From positions 28,418,645-28,482,644 of the forward strand of contig JBOZIK010000001.1 in NCBI GenBank assembly GCA_051453625.1: a stretch of DNA of 64,000 nt, in the 5' to 3' direction. Shown in pieces: positions 1-9,807 of the stretch. A model generated the notes under the pieces. It did not search any database. It saw only the letters and a list, made by a program, of their open reading frames with translations, and had not been told where the DNA came from. This DNA comes from Welwitschia mirabilis (Eukaryota > Gnetophyta > Gnetopsida > Welwitschiales). Within the stretch, counting starts at the first letter, position 1, and every line of letters starts with the position of its first letter. A program made the translations under genes and the position numbers.

Positions 1-78
1 TTTGTTGCAATCTCATATTTGTCTTTTCTTTGAACTAAATGAATGCATAGCTTTACAAAGCGGTACTTGGTAACATTT

Positions 79-296
79 TTAGAATAGACAGATGGGGCCC
101 TCACAAGTTTTCCATGTTGATGAAGCATTTTTAGTGCCAGGTGAAGAACCCTGATGCTTATTATGCAATGAGTTTGTCAATGCTTCCCACTTTTTGGTTT
201 TTGGACAATTGGATAACTTTGCAATAGGTTTTAAGATTTTTCCTTTTTTTCCTTCCATCCTCTTTTGCATTTCAAAACCTTCAACTAATGACCACT
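79..296 (-). CDS. Putative terminal exon of an unrecognised plant gene
   Basis: On the minus strand a good splice acceptor (pyrimidine-containing stretch ending TTTCAG) is followed at 296 by about 72 open codons ending in TGA at 79-81. The peptide is basic and hydrophilic (KGKILKPIAKLSNCPKTKK, then a Ser/Thr/Asn-rich tail ending ICLF). It has no membrane segment and no motif I can assign to a family. The acceptor and the natural amino-acid mix suggest a last exon rather than a chance frame. Upstream exons would lie at higher coordinates; none was identified. Orientation matches the other host gene fragments in 1-9.6 kb. Confidence 0.35.
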
Positions 297-2131
297 CTGA
301 AATTAGTATATGATAGGGTCCGGGTGATAGTCTACACTACTTATTTTCCAACAGCGAGTCCATAACGAGCAAAATCACAACAAATACTAATATGTGTCAA
401 ATACAAAAATAAAAGAAGGGACTGACTCTATAGGTTATAAAGAGTAGAATTAGGTGAAACAAAGGCAACCAGTAACCATACCAGTATAATACACTCTTTC
501 CACTGCAGAAATGTTAGGGAGTTTTATATACATAGGAAAAGAATGATAAGAAGAAATTCTAACAATCAATTTCTGATCAGCAAAGACAGATGTAATGTTA
601 TGCATTTCAAATCTTAGCCTTCTCTGTCTTCTCTAATATGTGCCTATTCACCATGGTATTTATTTCTAACATAGATTTCATCTTATATTTTTTGCGTTTA
701 TTAGATGTCTAATTGATATTTATTTTAGGAAGGTTTGTCTTCATTTGAAAATTGGGAACCATAGAAGTTGATTAGGGTTGAGAATGGGTCTGAAGAATGA
801 AATAACCAATTTCAAATAATCACAAGCTCACCAAGCAAGGTTATGAAGTCCACTTACACAAGGAATTTAGAAGTTCAAGATAATCTCAAAACAAATACAA
901 ATAGATGAAATGCAATTAGAAACAAAAAAAGCTTTGTTTAATCAAACAAATGATGGGAAATAATAAAGCGCGAGCTCTAACCTAAGTGAATATGAGCAAT
1001 TAAGTGAGTGTGGGCATCTGTATATTTTCTAACGATATAAATGACATTTTCCTACATGAATCTTACTTATGCATATCCTGACTATGCCTTTAGGTAGCTG
1101 TTTTGATTACATCTAGAGTTGAGACTTAGGTGCTTCAGATTCTTGATATGGTTTCAGATGTACTTAGCTTAAAGAATGTTTATTAAGTTGATTTTTAGGC
1201 TTGAAATATAGCACAGCCCACTGGATGATATGTCTTAGGTCTTAACTGAATTGTCACCATCATGAGCACTTTTGTCTCGTCTATTTGGGTTAGGTCTTAA
1301 CAGAAATAACAGTTTCTGTGGCCTAGCAGAAAATATTTTGATGCCTATTATGTGATGCACATCCTTGTTACAAACACTTTGTAATTCCTGAAGTTCCCTA
1401 ACTTCCACTGAGTTGTACTAGAAAGAAATTTTCTTGTGTCACCTCATGCCCCACAAGTGTTAACACATCCTTTTGGTTTGTGAATGAAAACATGAGATCA
1501 AACCTTAGATAGTATATATTTGTTTTATTGAAATGGACATATCTGCCATTCTTTTTTCACAATAATGAATATTCAATGGATTTGACAAACGTTCTAATTC
1601 TTAAAAAAGTCAGAGATTGTAGTCCCTACTAAAGTATGAAGGTGTTACGTTTGTCTTCATTCACAAACAAATCCTATTGACACCAGTGATGACAATCTTA
1701 GAAGACTGCCTTTTTAAATTACACATGTTGTTTTTGGGATCCTCTAATGCTTTGTTGCCTTCTATCACTTCCTAAGGCTTACAGTGCGCCTTGACACCTA
1801 GTATTTCAAGGCAGAAAGGAAAGTGTAGATAACCAGCATAGCAGGTTCTGTGCTCTGATGCTCAAATTTCAAGAGTATTACTCCTTTCATATATGTAACT
1901 TCAGTCATTCAAAAAAATGGTTTTCTCTTATATATTAGCATAAGCAAGGGCCATGCTACCAGCAAACAATGCTCCTGAAAATTAAGGACATATCCTGAAA
2001 GGCCGAGGGATTAATCCCTTTGGAAAAAGGGAAGAATGTTGATATTCTGTGTTCTGCCCGTGACCAACAAGGCAGTTTTCTTCCCACCTGCATTCCACAG
2101 GAATCATAACAGAGCTGAAACAAGAACGAAC
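297..2131. other. Non-coding stretch, nothing recognised
   Basis: AT-rich unique-looking DNA without long open frames, transposon domains or RNA genes that I can see. It could be intron or intergenic sequence between the terminal exon on its left and the TauE/SafE pseudogene on its right, both on the minus strand. Confidence 0.5.
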
Positions 2132-2931
2132 TCATAAGAAATGCGCAGGCTCACTAATGGCCAATGCATTGTCAAATACCAATGCACATAAAAAGAAAAT
2201 GATGCAGAAAATGATGCAGAATGTTCTCCCAAGCATACCCACGATCTTCCTTACTCTATCGTGGCCTCACAGAGCTTCCAGAATGCTTATTACCGTCAAG
2301 TATGACATTGCTCTTGTTCAAAAATTATGATGCAGGTTCTGTTACTAGTTAACTCAAACAGAAATCTCGAAACAGCCAATAATGAGAACTGCAAGTTCAG
2401 GAATTTTGGGTGTTACCATATGAAAATGGAAATCTGTGCAGATAACAGTGATATGACTGAGGAGAATAGCATCAAGAGTGTTGTGGTTGCTATAGTGACC
2501 TGCACATAATGGTGCATTATTTAATTAGTAGTTTTAATGAAATTATTTGGATTTTGGAAATGGAGCTGATATTGATCTATGACCTGAGGTTGAACGCCCA
2601 TGCACATGATCAGTGGCTTCATGATGAACCCAACTCCCATTTCGGATAGCCCTCCGACTATGCCTGCTGCAGTCCCTGAGTATGCACATGATAGGAGCTT
2701 TTGGGTACTCCAATCAGTTCTCTCTGACCACAGATCCTCTGCATCTGTTGTATGTCTCTTAAGCCTCAGGATCTGATATCCAGATGCTGTTAAGTCCTGC
2801 AAGAATCTTCTAAGCCTCCTACTATCATATTTTCCAGTGTAAGAAAGGAATTTCAAACAGAAAAAATGGTTCCTGGATTGCTTTTCAAATAGCAACAACA
2901 CCATCAATGATGAAGCCAGTACATAGGGCAC
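2132..2931 (-). pseudogene. TauE/SafE-family sulfite exporter-like pseudogene, C-terminal half
   Basis: Three minus-strand blocks match, in order, the C-terminal half of plant TauE/SafE membrane transporters (anion exporter family). Block 1 (2931-2584) ends in the motif around GIVGGLSEMGVGFIMKPL, where the family has a Gly-rich GGLLGLGGG loop, then GVQPQ. A GT donor follows, and a TGTGCAG acceptor at 2500-2502 opens block 2 (2499-2416), which reads VTIATTTLLMLFSSVISLL, matching the family's VASATATF-MTFSS-MS helix. Block 3 (2308-2132) reads YLTVISILEAL, a stop, GHDRVRKIVGMLGRT and a last hydrophobic helix ending at TGA 2132-2134; the family has GQHxVRKIV-LGRAS here. The in-frame stop, the lost glycines and a poor join before block 3 mark it as dead. 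Exon order and intron phase are kept, so it is not a processed copy. Confidence 0.68.
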
Positions 2932-3197
2932 TCCTGCTTATATTTATCACTCCTATTCTTCTCCCAACCTATATGGGATTATTTACCATCGCTTGCTATC
3001 TCCTATGGCTCAATACTTTTGTTGCCTCGTACGATTCTCTGTGGGCAGTCCTATGTCAGTCTATAGCTTATATCACCCTTTTTGCAAAAAAAGTGAATGA
3101 AGATTCAGTACAATTCAAAAAAAATGATTCAATAATAATGTGAGCTTAAGGAATTGTTTGCAGGGAAACTAACTTGTAGGCCTCTAGAGACCCAAAT

Positions 3198-3340
3198 CTA
3201 GAATCCACATCTTTGAGTTGTCGTTCTGCAAATGATATCAACTGTTGGAAGATCCAAATAAGAAACCTGATATATCTTCATCAATAAATCTTTCTTGACA
3301 AAAGAATCTTGAAACCATATCATATTTTGCAGAAAGAACA
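3198..3340 (-). pseudogene. Possible upstream exon remnant of the TauE/SafE pseudogene
   Basis: A minus-strand open stretch contains YQVSYLDLPTVDI, which resembles the cytosolic loop of plant TauE/SafE proteins (LRHPTLDLPxIDYD). It lies about 270 bp upstream of the better-supported exons and in the right order, so it could be the exon for the middle of the protein. The match covers only about 13 residues and the splice sites are unclear. Confidence 0.3.
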
Positions 3341-3589
3341 TCATCAAAAAGAAACAACAATGGTGAACAAGAAATTGCATTCACTAAACATATGTTCTAC
3401 AATGCTTATGACATTCTAATAAATGGCGCAATTAGGTTTTGCAAATCAGAGAATTCATATCAAAAAGCTAAGAAGGTATTTAAGTGGAACCTTCTATGTA
3501 CGGTCATATTAGTTGAAATATCTATAATCCTAGCTGGACTTTCCTGCTTAGTTTTGTCATATCCTTTGTAATACAGTGCAATCGTTTTT

Positions 3590-3650
3590 TAGGAGCTGAA
3601 GCTCCACCCTGCGGCCTAGCATAGATCCAGGGGTTCCTATGGTACAACCC
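3590..3650 (-). other. Possible orphan exon after a strong splice acceptor
   Basis: The minus strand has a TTTCTTGCAG acceptor ending at 3651, followed by two alternative open frames of about 30-40 codons (one with GTPGSMLGRRVELQLLKND, the other with NPWIYARPQGGASAPKKRL). Neither is recognised, so frame and function are undecided. Confidence 0.2.
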
Positions 3651-4096
3651 CTGCAAGAAATCATAAGAATTAAATATTTGAAAAGCACTATATGTTGAGC
3701 TCTGTGCTTAAGATATCTTCTAATGTGAAACAAAAAAATAAATAAATAAAAAATGTACATGCATGTATTCATTATCTCTGCACTTATAGTTACGCTGTGA
3801 TCAGTGTGCTCAGATAATTCTAGATATATATTCATCTGTGTTTCTCACATCTACATATGAATTAATAAGGGATATCACTATAGCATCTGGAATACATAAG
3901 ATACATGGAAAGACTATTTCAAAGATTTCTTTCATCTTTTATTATTCAGTCAATTAATATACAAGATGTTAAAAACTAGAGTGAGCATGATGTGTGCAAG
4001 TGAAAGTAAAATGAATATCAGAAAATATATACTATTCTCAAGGCTTGCATGCCATAGTAATCTTAAACTTTCAATTTCGTATAGATTCAATGATAT

Positions 4097-4168
4097 TTTA
4101 TTGATTGCTTCAGGTGAAGACGCCTCCGGATGAAGCTTAAGCCAATGTTCAGTTAAATCTAACGATAA
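4097..4168 (-). pseudogene. ACC synthase-like exon fragment
   Basis: The minus-strand reading after a pyrimidine-rich acceptor (...TTTGTGGACAG) is LSLDLTEHWLKLHPEASSPE followed by AINK. This resembles the start of exon 2 of 1-aminocyclopropane-1-carboxylate synthases, PLP-dependent enzymes of ethylene synthesis, whose conserved block is ENQ-LxxDLIexWLxxxPEASICTxEGI. In that family an intron commonly sits just after ENQ, which fits the acceptor seen here. The ICT of the family block is missing, and homology is lost after about 25 residues (no DYHGLPEFR block), so this is a dead fragment. No other ACC synthase exon was found in the window. The short length limits certainty. Confidence 0.5.
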
Positions 4169-4421
4169 CTGTCCACAAATATAGCGGGGAAAAATGTGAA
4201 AGGGTATTTAGACAAAAAAAAAAAAGGATAAGCATAAAACATGAAAGTGTGAAATATTATCTGCAAAGTAGAGAAGAAAGCAATCAAACGTGTTTAAAAA
4301 AATTGAGAGATGCTATAGTTACTGTGCACTTGTTCTTCTTTTTGTGGTCAAGATCAAATGCTTCAATACCTTCTAGTGAGAGCAACCGAGGGTGCGAAAT
4401 ACAATGGTAAAATAGTTCAGC

Positions 4422-4426
4422 TTTAG
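4422..4426. repeat. Target-site duplication TTTAG, left copy
   Basis: Five bases immediately outside the left LTR (which starts TGATAAGCC at 4427). The same five bases sit immediately outside the rightmost LTR at 13866-13870. Confidence 0.7.
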
Positions 4427-4827
4427 TGATAAGCCAAGAAAGTCCTCAAGAGTGCCACGAAAGAATCCAAGATATTTCTCTTAACACAAAGTGCAAGTTA
4501 CGTGGCAATGTTTGCACAAGAGCTACCTGTTACGTGGCTCAACTTATGGTTGTTGAATTGGTCAAGTTTGTTAGTAATGATTGCTTGTAAATAGGTCTAA
4601 TAATTATTTGCATAAGTTGTTATTTAATTTAAATAATTATTGCTGCTTTATTGTAACTAAACATTATGGCCCATAATAGTAGAAAAGTTGTTATTATTTC
4701 TTTGTATTTAAACTCTTCTAGAATAAAAGAAAAGAAATCTATCTTCATCAACTTAAATTCTGGGTTGTTCTAATCCTAAGTAGAACTCTATTATACTTAC
4801 ACCTTAAAGCTTTGGCTGGACCTATCA
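4427..4827 (+). repeat. 5' LTR of Ty3/gypsy chromovirus (401 bp)
   Basis: Starts TGATAAGCC and ends CCTATCA directly before a tRNA-iMet-type primer-binding site. About 90% identical by eye to 13462-13865, and its first 64 bp recur at 9205-9268. It contains a TATTTAAACTC segment that may be the core promoter. Confidence 0.9.
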
Positions 4828-4828
4828 T

Positions 4829-4840
4829 TGGTATCAGAAC
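4829..4840 (+). other. Primer-binding site (initiator Met tRNA type)
   Basis: TGGTATCAGAAC lies one base after the LTR. It matches the usual TGGTATCAGAGC primer site of plant LTR elements with one change. Confidence 0.85.
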
Positions 4841-4852
4841 TACTATTCCATA

Positions 4853-5880
4853 ATGGCCACCAATAAATAAAGAATTGAAAATTTAGAGGCTAGTCTTGAA
4901 CAACTCCAAAATGACCTTACTGCCAAGTTACATATTGTGGAGGAAGCCATTACTAGACTATCTGATGTTATGCTCTCCAAAAAAGAAGGCTCCAGCAGTA
5001 GCAGTAATGATCATCATACTCATCCTCACAACAACAGGGAAGAGATCAAGGACAACATGGAGTGGGAATGTCAGATGTTTTCTTCTAGTATTGCTAAGAT
5101 TGAGTTTCCAAAGTACTATGGAGATGACCCTACAGAGTGGCTTAGCAAAGTAGAACAATTATTGTCATTTCAAGGCACCATAGAAGCATAAAAAGTGAAC
5201 TTAGCCTCTTTTCATCTTGGAGGTGAGGCAAACTAGTGGTGGCGATGGCTCAAGAAGGCTTACAAAGAAGAAGGAAAGGACATCACGTGGGCAATATTTG
5301 AAGAAGAGCTTTGGGCTCGATTTGGACCCACAGAATGTGAAAACTCTGATGAAGCACTATCAAGAGTTAAACGGGTAGGCTTTTTACGAGACTATCAAAA
5401 AGAATTTGAGAAGTTAGGGAACCGTGTTCATGGGTGGACACAAAAGGCATTGGTAGGGACATTTATGGAGGGCCTCAAACCAGAAATTTTAGAAGGAATT
5501 CGAATGTTCAAACCAAAGACGCTGAAAGAAGCAATTAGCCTAGCACGGATGCGTGATGAACAACTGACTCATCAATAGAAGTTTACAAGGCAACCACAAT
5601 CCAACTGCACCCAAGGTAACCCTGTTTCACCAAAAATAGCTACACCACTTTCTTCCATGAAGCGACTGACTTGGGATAAGATGCAACATCAAAGACTTTA
5701 GGGTCTCTGTTTCAACTGTGATGACAAGTTCACGTCGGGTCATAAGTGTCACAAACCTCAACTCTTACTGTTGGAAGATGAGCTCGATCAAAGCAATGAG
5801 AGTGACGAGGAGGGAACCATAGTTAGGATATAAGATGAACCTGAGATATCATTACATGCACTAACCAGATGATGCACTCC
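4853..5880 (+). pseudogene. Chromovirus gag, with in-frame stops
   Basis: ATG at 4853 opens a Gag frame with an N-terminal coiled-coil-like stretch (IENLEASLEQLQNDLTAKL), a low-complexity Ser/His linker, then a retrotransposon Gag core (IEFPKYYGDDPTEWLSKVEQ ... FEEELWARFGP ... LVGTFMEGLKPEIL). A zinc knuckle of the form GLCFNCDDKFTSGHKC follows near 5702-5745, typical of plant chromoviruses. Stops include TAA at codon 6 and TAA, TAG and TGA further on. Most fit C-to-T or G-to-A changes in CAA, CAG, CGA or TGG codons. Gag runs in the same frame as Pol. Confidence 0.85.
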
Positions 5881-5887
5881 ATGAACC

Positions 5888-6304
5888 ATGGGAATTATAG
5901 CAAAAATTGGTCACCATGAAATGATTGTCCTTATTGACAGTGGATCCACTCACAATTTCATCAATGAAAAAATGGCCACCAAATTGCAACTTCCTGTAGT
6001 ACTAACAGAATCATTCACAATTAAAGTAGTGAATGGGGTTCCTCTAAAATGTCAAGGGAGGTTTGAACATGTTAATGTAATGCTCCAAGGTATTCCTTTT
6101 TCACTTACATTCTATTCTTTACCACTAATCGGGCTGTACTTGGTGTTAGGAGTTCAATGGTTGGAGCAATTAGGCATAGTGGTATGTGATTGGGAAAAAA
6201 TGACCATGGAATTTCAATGGAACAATCAAGCTCAGAAACTTCAAGGGACAGAAATTCAATCCATCCAACCAGCATCTGTGCATGCTCTTTCAAAGGAGCT
6301 CTGA
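5888..6304 (+). pseudogene. Chromovirus aspartic protease domain
   Basis: An open segment of 138 codons in the gag-pol frame contains the catalytic motif MIVLIDSGSTHNFINEKMA and, later, LYLVLGVQWLEQLG, the usual second protease signature of Ty3/gypsy elements. It ends in a TGA at 6302-6304; the RT segment continues in the same frame. The protease would cleave the Gag-Pol polyprotein. The active-site DSG is intact. Confidence 0.88.
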
Positions 6305-6388
6305 CAAGGAAATGCAATGTTTGTTGGTTGTGTCCAAAATGAAATGAAGATGCCACTAAATGGGGTCCATCCGGATATGCAGTAGTTA

Positions 6389-7450
6389 TTGCAAGCTTTT
6401 GGAGATATTTTCCAAGAACCACACCAACTACCTCCAACAAGGAAAATTGAGCACCACATTCCACTCAAAGAGGGAACCGAGCCTATCAACGTGAGACCCT
6501 ACAAGTATGCCTATTTTCAAAAAGCTGAAATTAAAAAACAAGTTCATGACATGTTACGATTGGGGCTTATCAGATCCAGTACCAGTCCTTTCTTATCCCC
6601 TATGTTATTGGTGGAAAAGAAAGATGGAACATGGCGTTTTTGTACTGATTATAGAGCTCTTAATGTTGTGATCATAAAAGACCGCTTCCTAATTCCTACA
6701 GTAGATGACATGTTAGATGAACTTTATGGAGCAACTTACTTCACTAAATTGGATTTGAAAGCTGGTTACCATCAAGTACGAGTACATCCATCCGATATTC
6801 ATAAAATTGCTTTTCACACTCACAATGGTTATTATGAATATTTAGTTATGCCTTTCGATCTATATAATGCGCCATCTACATTTCAAGCTATTATGAACTC
6901 CATTTTTTGCCCATATGTTCACAAATTCATGTTAGTTTTTTTTGATGACATCTTGATTTATAGCCCCAGTTAGATCGTGCATCTTAAACATGTACATAAA
7001 GCTTTTGAAATATTAAGGCAATACAAATTCTTTATCAAAGTCAGCAAATGTTTTTTTGGCCACCAAGAATTAGAATACCTAGGACATATTATTACTTTTT
7101 AAGGAGTAAAGGTGGACCAAAAGAAAATTACAGATGTGTTAAATTGTTCAAGGCTTACTACTATTTCTGAAATATGTGGTTTCTTAGGCCTAATAGGTTA
7201 TTATAGAAAGTTTTTTCATGATTATGGACTTTTGATTCAACCTCTCATCAATTTGTTAAAGAATGGACAATTCAATTGGAATGATGAAGCTGAATCTGCC
7301 TTTGAAGCTCTCAAGCAAGCCATGACTACTACTCCAACACTTCCCATGCCTAACTTCACTGTTCCTTTTACCATTGAAATGAATGCCTCTGGAGATGGCA
7401 TTAGTGTTGTCTTAACTCAACGAGGGAAACCAGTAGCCTTCATGAGCTAA
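6389..7450 (+). pseudogene. Chromovirus reverse transcriptase and RNase H start
   Basis: RT motifs follow in order: HHIPLKEGTEPINVRPYKYA, LVEKKDGTWRFCTDYRALN, FTKLDLKAGYHQVRV, and the active site as FFDDILIY instead of YVDDILIY (6940s). Then come HLKHVHKAFEIL, LGHIIT, a thumb/connection segment, and the RNase H entry TIEMNASGDGISVVLTQ. The first catalytic Asp of RNase H is changed to Asn (DAS to NAS). Stops occur at 6972-6974 (TAG), about 7100 (TAA) and 7448-7450 (TAA). No frameshift is seen against the flanking gag and integrase segments. Confidence 0.9.
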
Positions 7451-8872
7451 GCCTTGAGGTCATCCAAAAGATCCTAGTCAACATATGCAAGAGAGATGCT
7501 TGCAATTGTCTAAGATGTCCAAACATGGAGGCCTTATTTAATGAGCAGGAAGATCTTCATTCAAATAAACCATTGTAGCCTCAAATATTTTTTGGAAAAA
7601 TGAGTTATCACCCCAGAGCAGCAAAAATGGGTATCAAAGTTTCTTGGATATGATTAAGAGATCATATACAAGCTGAACAAGGACAATTTAGCAGCCGATG
7701 CACTTTCTCGCATGGTTAGAATTCCACATCTTGATGCTCTATTTGTTCCACAAGCTCAAATTTGGGATGATATCAAAGAAGCAGCAACCAACCATCCATA
7801 TATGCAACAAATTGTGAAATTGGCAACTAAGAAACCAGGTGCTCCATATACTTGGAGGGATGGACTAGTGTACTACAAGAATAGAGTAGTAGTGCCTCCA
7901 AACTTGCATCTCATTAAGTTGCTCTTACAGGAATTCCATGATTCACCAATTGGTGGACATTCAGATGTGTTGAGAACTTATAAATGCCTTGCACAATAGT
8001 TTTATTGGCCCTCAATGCATCAAATCATAAAGGAATACGTAGCTGCTTATGATGAATGTCAATGAACTAAATCATCAACTCTTTTACCAGTTGGCCTCTT
8101 GCAACCTTTGCCAATTCTGTGTCAAGTGTGGGATGACATTACCATGGATTTTATTGAAGGACTTCCTCAATCCAATGGCAAGAACATGATTTTTGTTGTG
8201 GTGGATCGCTTAAGTAAGTTTGCTCATTTTATTGCTTTGTCTCATCCATTCACTGCAAAAATTGTAGCTGAAAAATTTGTAGAAGTAGTTGTGAAGCTAC
8301 ATGGTATTCCTAGAATAATTATTAGTGATAGGGATCCACTGTTTATTAGCCATTTTTGGCAAGAATTTTTCAAGATGTCAGGAACGTAGTTAAAGATGAG
8401 TTGATCATATCACCCGTAAATAGACGGTCAATCTAAGCTCGTTAACTGATGTCTTGAATAGTAATTGAGATGCTTTGCTCATCAACAGCCATGCAAATGG
8501 AGCTTATTTCTTTCATTGGCTGAGTTTTTGTACAATACTACTTATCATGTATCAATTGGCATGACATCTTTTCAAGCATTATATGGACATTTACCTCCAT
8601 CAATTCCACATTATGAAGAAGGCAGATCTGTAGTACAAGAAGTTGACTAGTAACTTGTTTCAAGGGATACCATATTGCACCAACTGAAAGCCAATCTTAG
8701 TGCTACCAAGAACCTTATGCAACAAATGACCAATTCCAAAAGGCGAGATGTTCAATTCAAAGAGGGAGATTGGGTCTTTCTTAAACTACATCCATATCAC
8801 CAACACACTATACTTGCACGAGCATGTCAAAAATTGGCTAGGCGTTTCTATGAACCTTATCAAATTGAATAA
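7451..8872 (+). pseudogene. Chromovirus RNase H end and integrase
   Basis: Continues the gag-pol frame: RNase H tail, then the integrase zinc-binding segment (HDSPIGGHSDVLRTYKCLAQ ... CQ), the catalytic core starting [20 protein letters not shown], and the [19 protein letters not shown] block. The third acidic residue is expected in HPQxDGQTE; here it reads GQSKLVN, so the catalytic Glu appears replaced by Lys. Stops at 8447-8449 (TGA) and 8459-8461 (TAG) are shared with the second copy at 12705-12719. The C-terminal part includes VQFKEGDWVFLKLHPY. Confidence 0.88.
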
Positions 8873-9154
8873 AGGATTAGCAAGGTAGCTTATAAACTCA
8901 AGCTTCCAGAAGGATCTCATGTCCATCCTGTCTTTCATGTTTCATTACTCAAAAAGAAAATAGGTGATACACACATGGCCACTCCTGAGATACCACCTAT
9001 TGCAGATGGGGAAACCATCATGGAACCTGAAAGTATTTTGAACACATGATGGATCAAACAGGGGGCATGTCTTATAGAAGAAAGTCTAGTGAAATGGAAG
9101 CACCTTCCAATTGAGAATACCACCTGGGAAAATATTCAGCAGCTGCAAGACTAG
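8873..9154 (+). pseudogene. Chromodomain at the end of chromovirus Pol
   Basis: After the integrase linker (VAYKLKLPEGSHVHPVFHVS) the frame ends in a chromodomain: ESILNT, stop, WIKQGACLIEESLVKWKHLP, then a TTWEN tail, closing with LQD and TAG at 9152-9154. Such domains are thought to steer integration of chromoviruses toward particular chromatin. One TGA replaces an Arg codon within it. The total frame 4853-9154 is 1434 codons with nonsense changes only. Confidence 0.85.
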
Positions 9155-9189
9155 TTCATAAATTTGAACCTTGAGGGCAAGGTTCCGCT

Positions 9190-9203
9190 AGAAGAGGAGG
9201 GTA
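9190..9203 (+). other. Polypurine tract of chromovirus
   Basis: The purine-rich run AGAAGAGGAGGG lies directly before the TGATAAGCC LTR start at 9205. The same tract precedes the LTR at 13462. Confidence 0.75.
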
Positions 9204-9204
9204 A

Positions 9205-9268
9205 TGATAAGCCAAAAAGGTCCTCAAGAGTGCCACGAAAGAATCCAAGATATTTTTCTTAACACAAA
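9205..9268 (+). repeat. Truncated internal LTR (first 64 bp)
   Basis: Matches bases 1-64 of the LTR at 4427 with a few changes, then stops abruptly at ...AACACAAA and passes into MYB intron sequence. It is the central LTR of the complex, or a broken 3' LTR. Confidence 0.85.
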
Positions 9269-9450
9269 ATTACGGCCATCAAACATTGCAAACCAGTTTA
9301 AAAGAACAGCTATTGCTACAGTTCGCTTGGAAAGAAGAACAGAACTCGCGAAATGAAAGCTCTTTTCTTTCTCGGATAGCGATTGCAACGCGAAAAAGAC
9401 ACAAATTTCAGGGAAGATCAAAGACAACGCATGGGATAAGAAGCACATAC
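9269..9450 (-). other. Truncated MYB intron 1
   Basis: Begins with the GTATGT donor next to MYB exon 1 and is non-coding. Its far end is replaced by the chromovirus LTR stub at 9268. Confidence 0.7.
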
Positions 9451-9586
9451 CAGCTTTCTGTGGAAGGCAGATCCAGCCACAACCTATGCCGTGTTCTTCA
9501 ATGTAAGATTTGAGTAGACGATCTTCTTCGACGGACCATTGGCCTCTCTTGACGGCACTTTTGTCACAGCAAGGCTTCTTTCCCAT
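9451..9586 (-). CDS. R2R3-MYB transcription factor, exon 1 only
   Basis: The minus-strand ATG at 9586 opens MGKKPCCDKSAVKRGQWSVE, continuing EDRLLKSYIEEHGIG...WICLPQKAG: the N-terminus and first two helices of the R2 repeat of a plant R2R3-MYB DNA-binding protein. Trp17 and Trp38 of the repeat are present. The exon is 136 nt and ends with a canonical donor (G|GTATGT) exactly where these genes carry intron 1. Gln replaces the usual Pro before Trp17, and Cys-Gly replaces Gly-Asn before Trp38. The intron runs down to 9269 and is then cut by an LTR stub. Exon 2 (RCGKSCRLRW and the R3 repeat) was not found on either side, so the gene is a stranded 5' end. Confidence 0.88.
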
Positions 9587-9795
9587 GACACTCGCAACAA
9601 AATCAAAAACCTGTACCTGAATAGAGGAAATCAAATCCAGAAAGAAAGATTTGATAATCGAATCCTAATATCCAATGATTGCTTCAAAGATCGTATGACA
9701 AAGCGAAATGCAGACTTCAGACTTTCCTCGGACACGGAACTCCCTTCCTCAGATCTATCATAAGTGTTGATATAGCAAAAAGCCGATTCCGCTTC

Positions 9796-9807
9796 CTATA
9801 TAAATAA
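9796..9807 (-). promoter_or_regulatory. Candidate TATA box of the MYB gene
   Basis: The minus strand reads TATTTATATAGG about 210 bp upstream of the MYB ATG. The spacing would give a leader of roughly 180 nt. Prediction from sequence only. Confidence 0.45.

Noticed and set aside
2907-3143. Hydrophobic 78-codon plus-strand frame
   Set aside because: It overlaps the minus-strand TauE/SafE region and reads as membrane-like only because the opposite strand is purine-rich; no family match.
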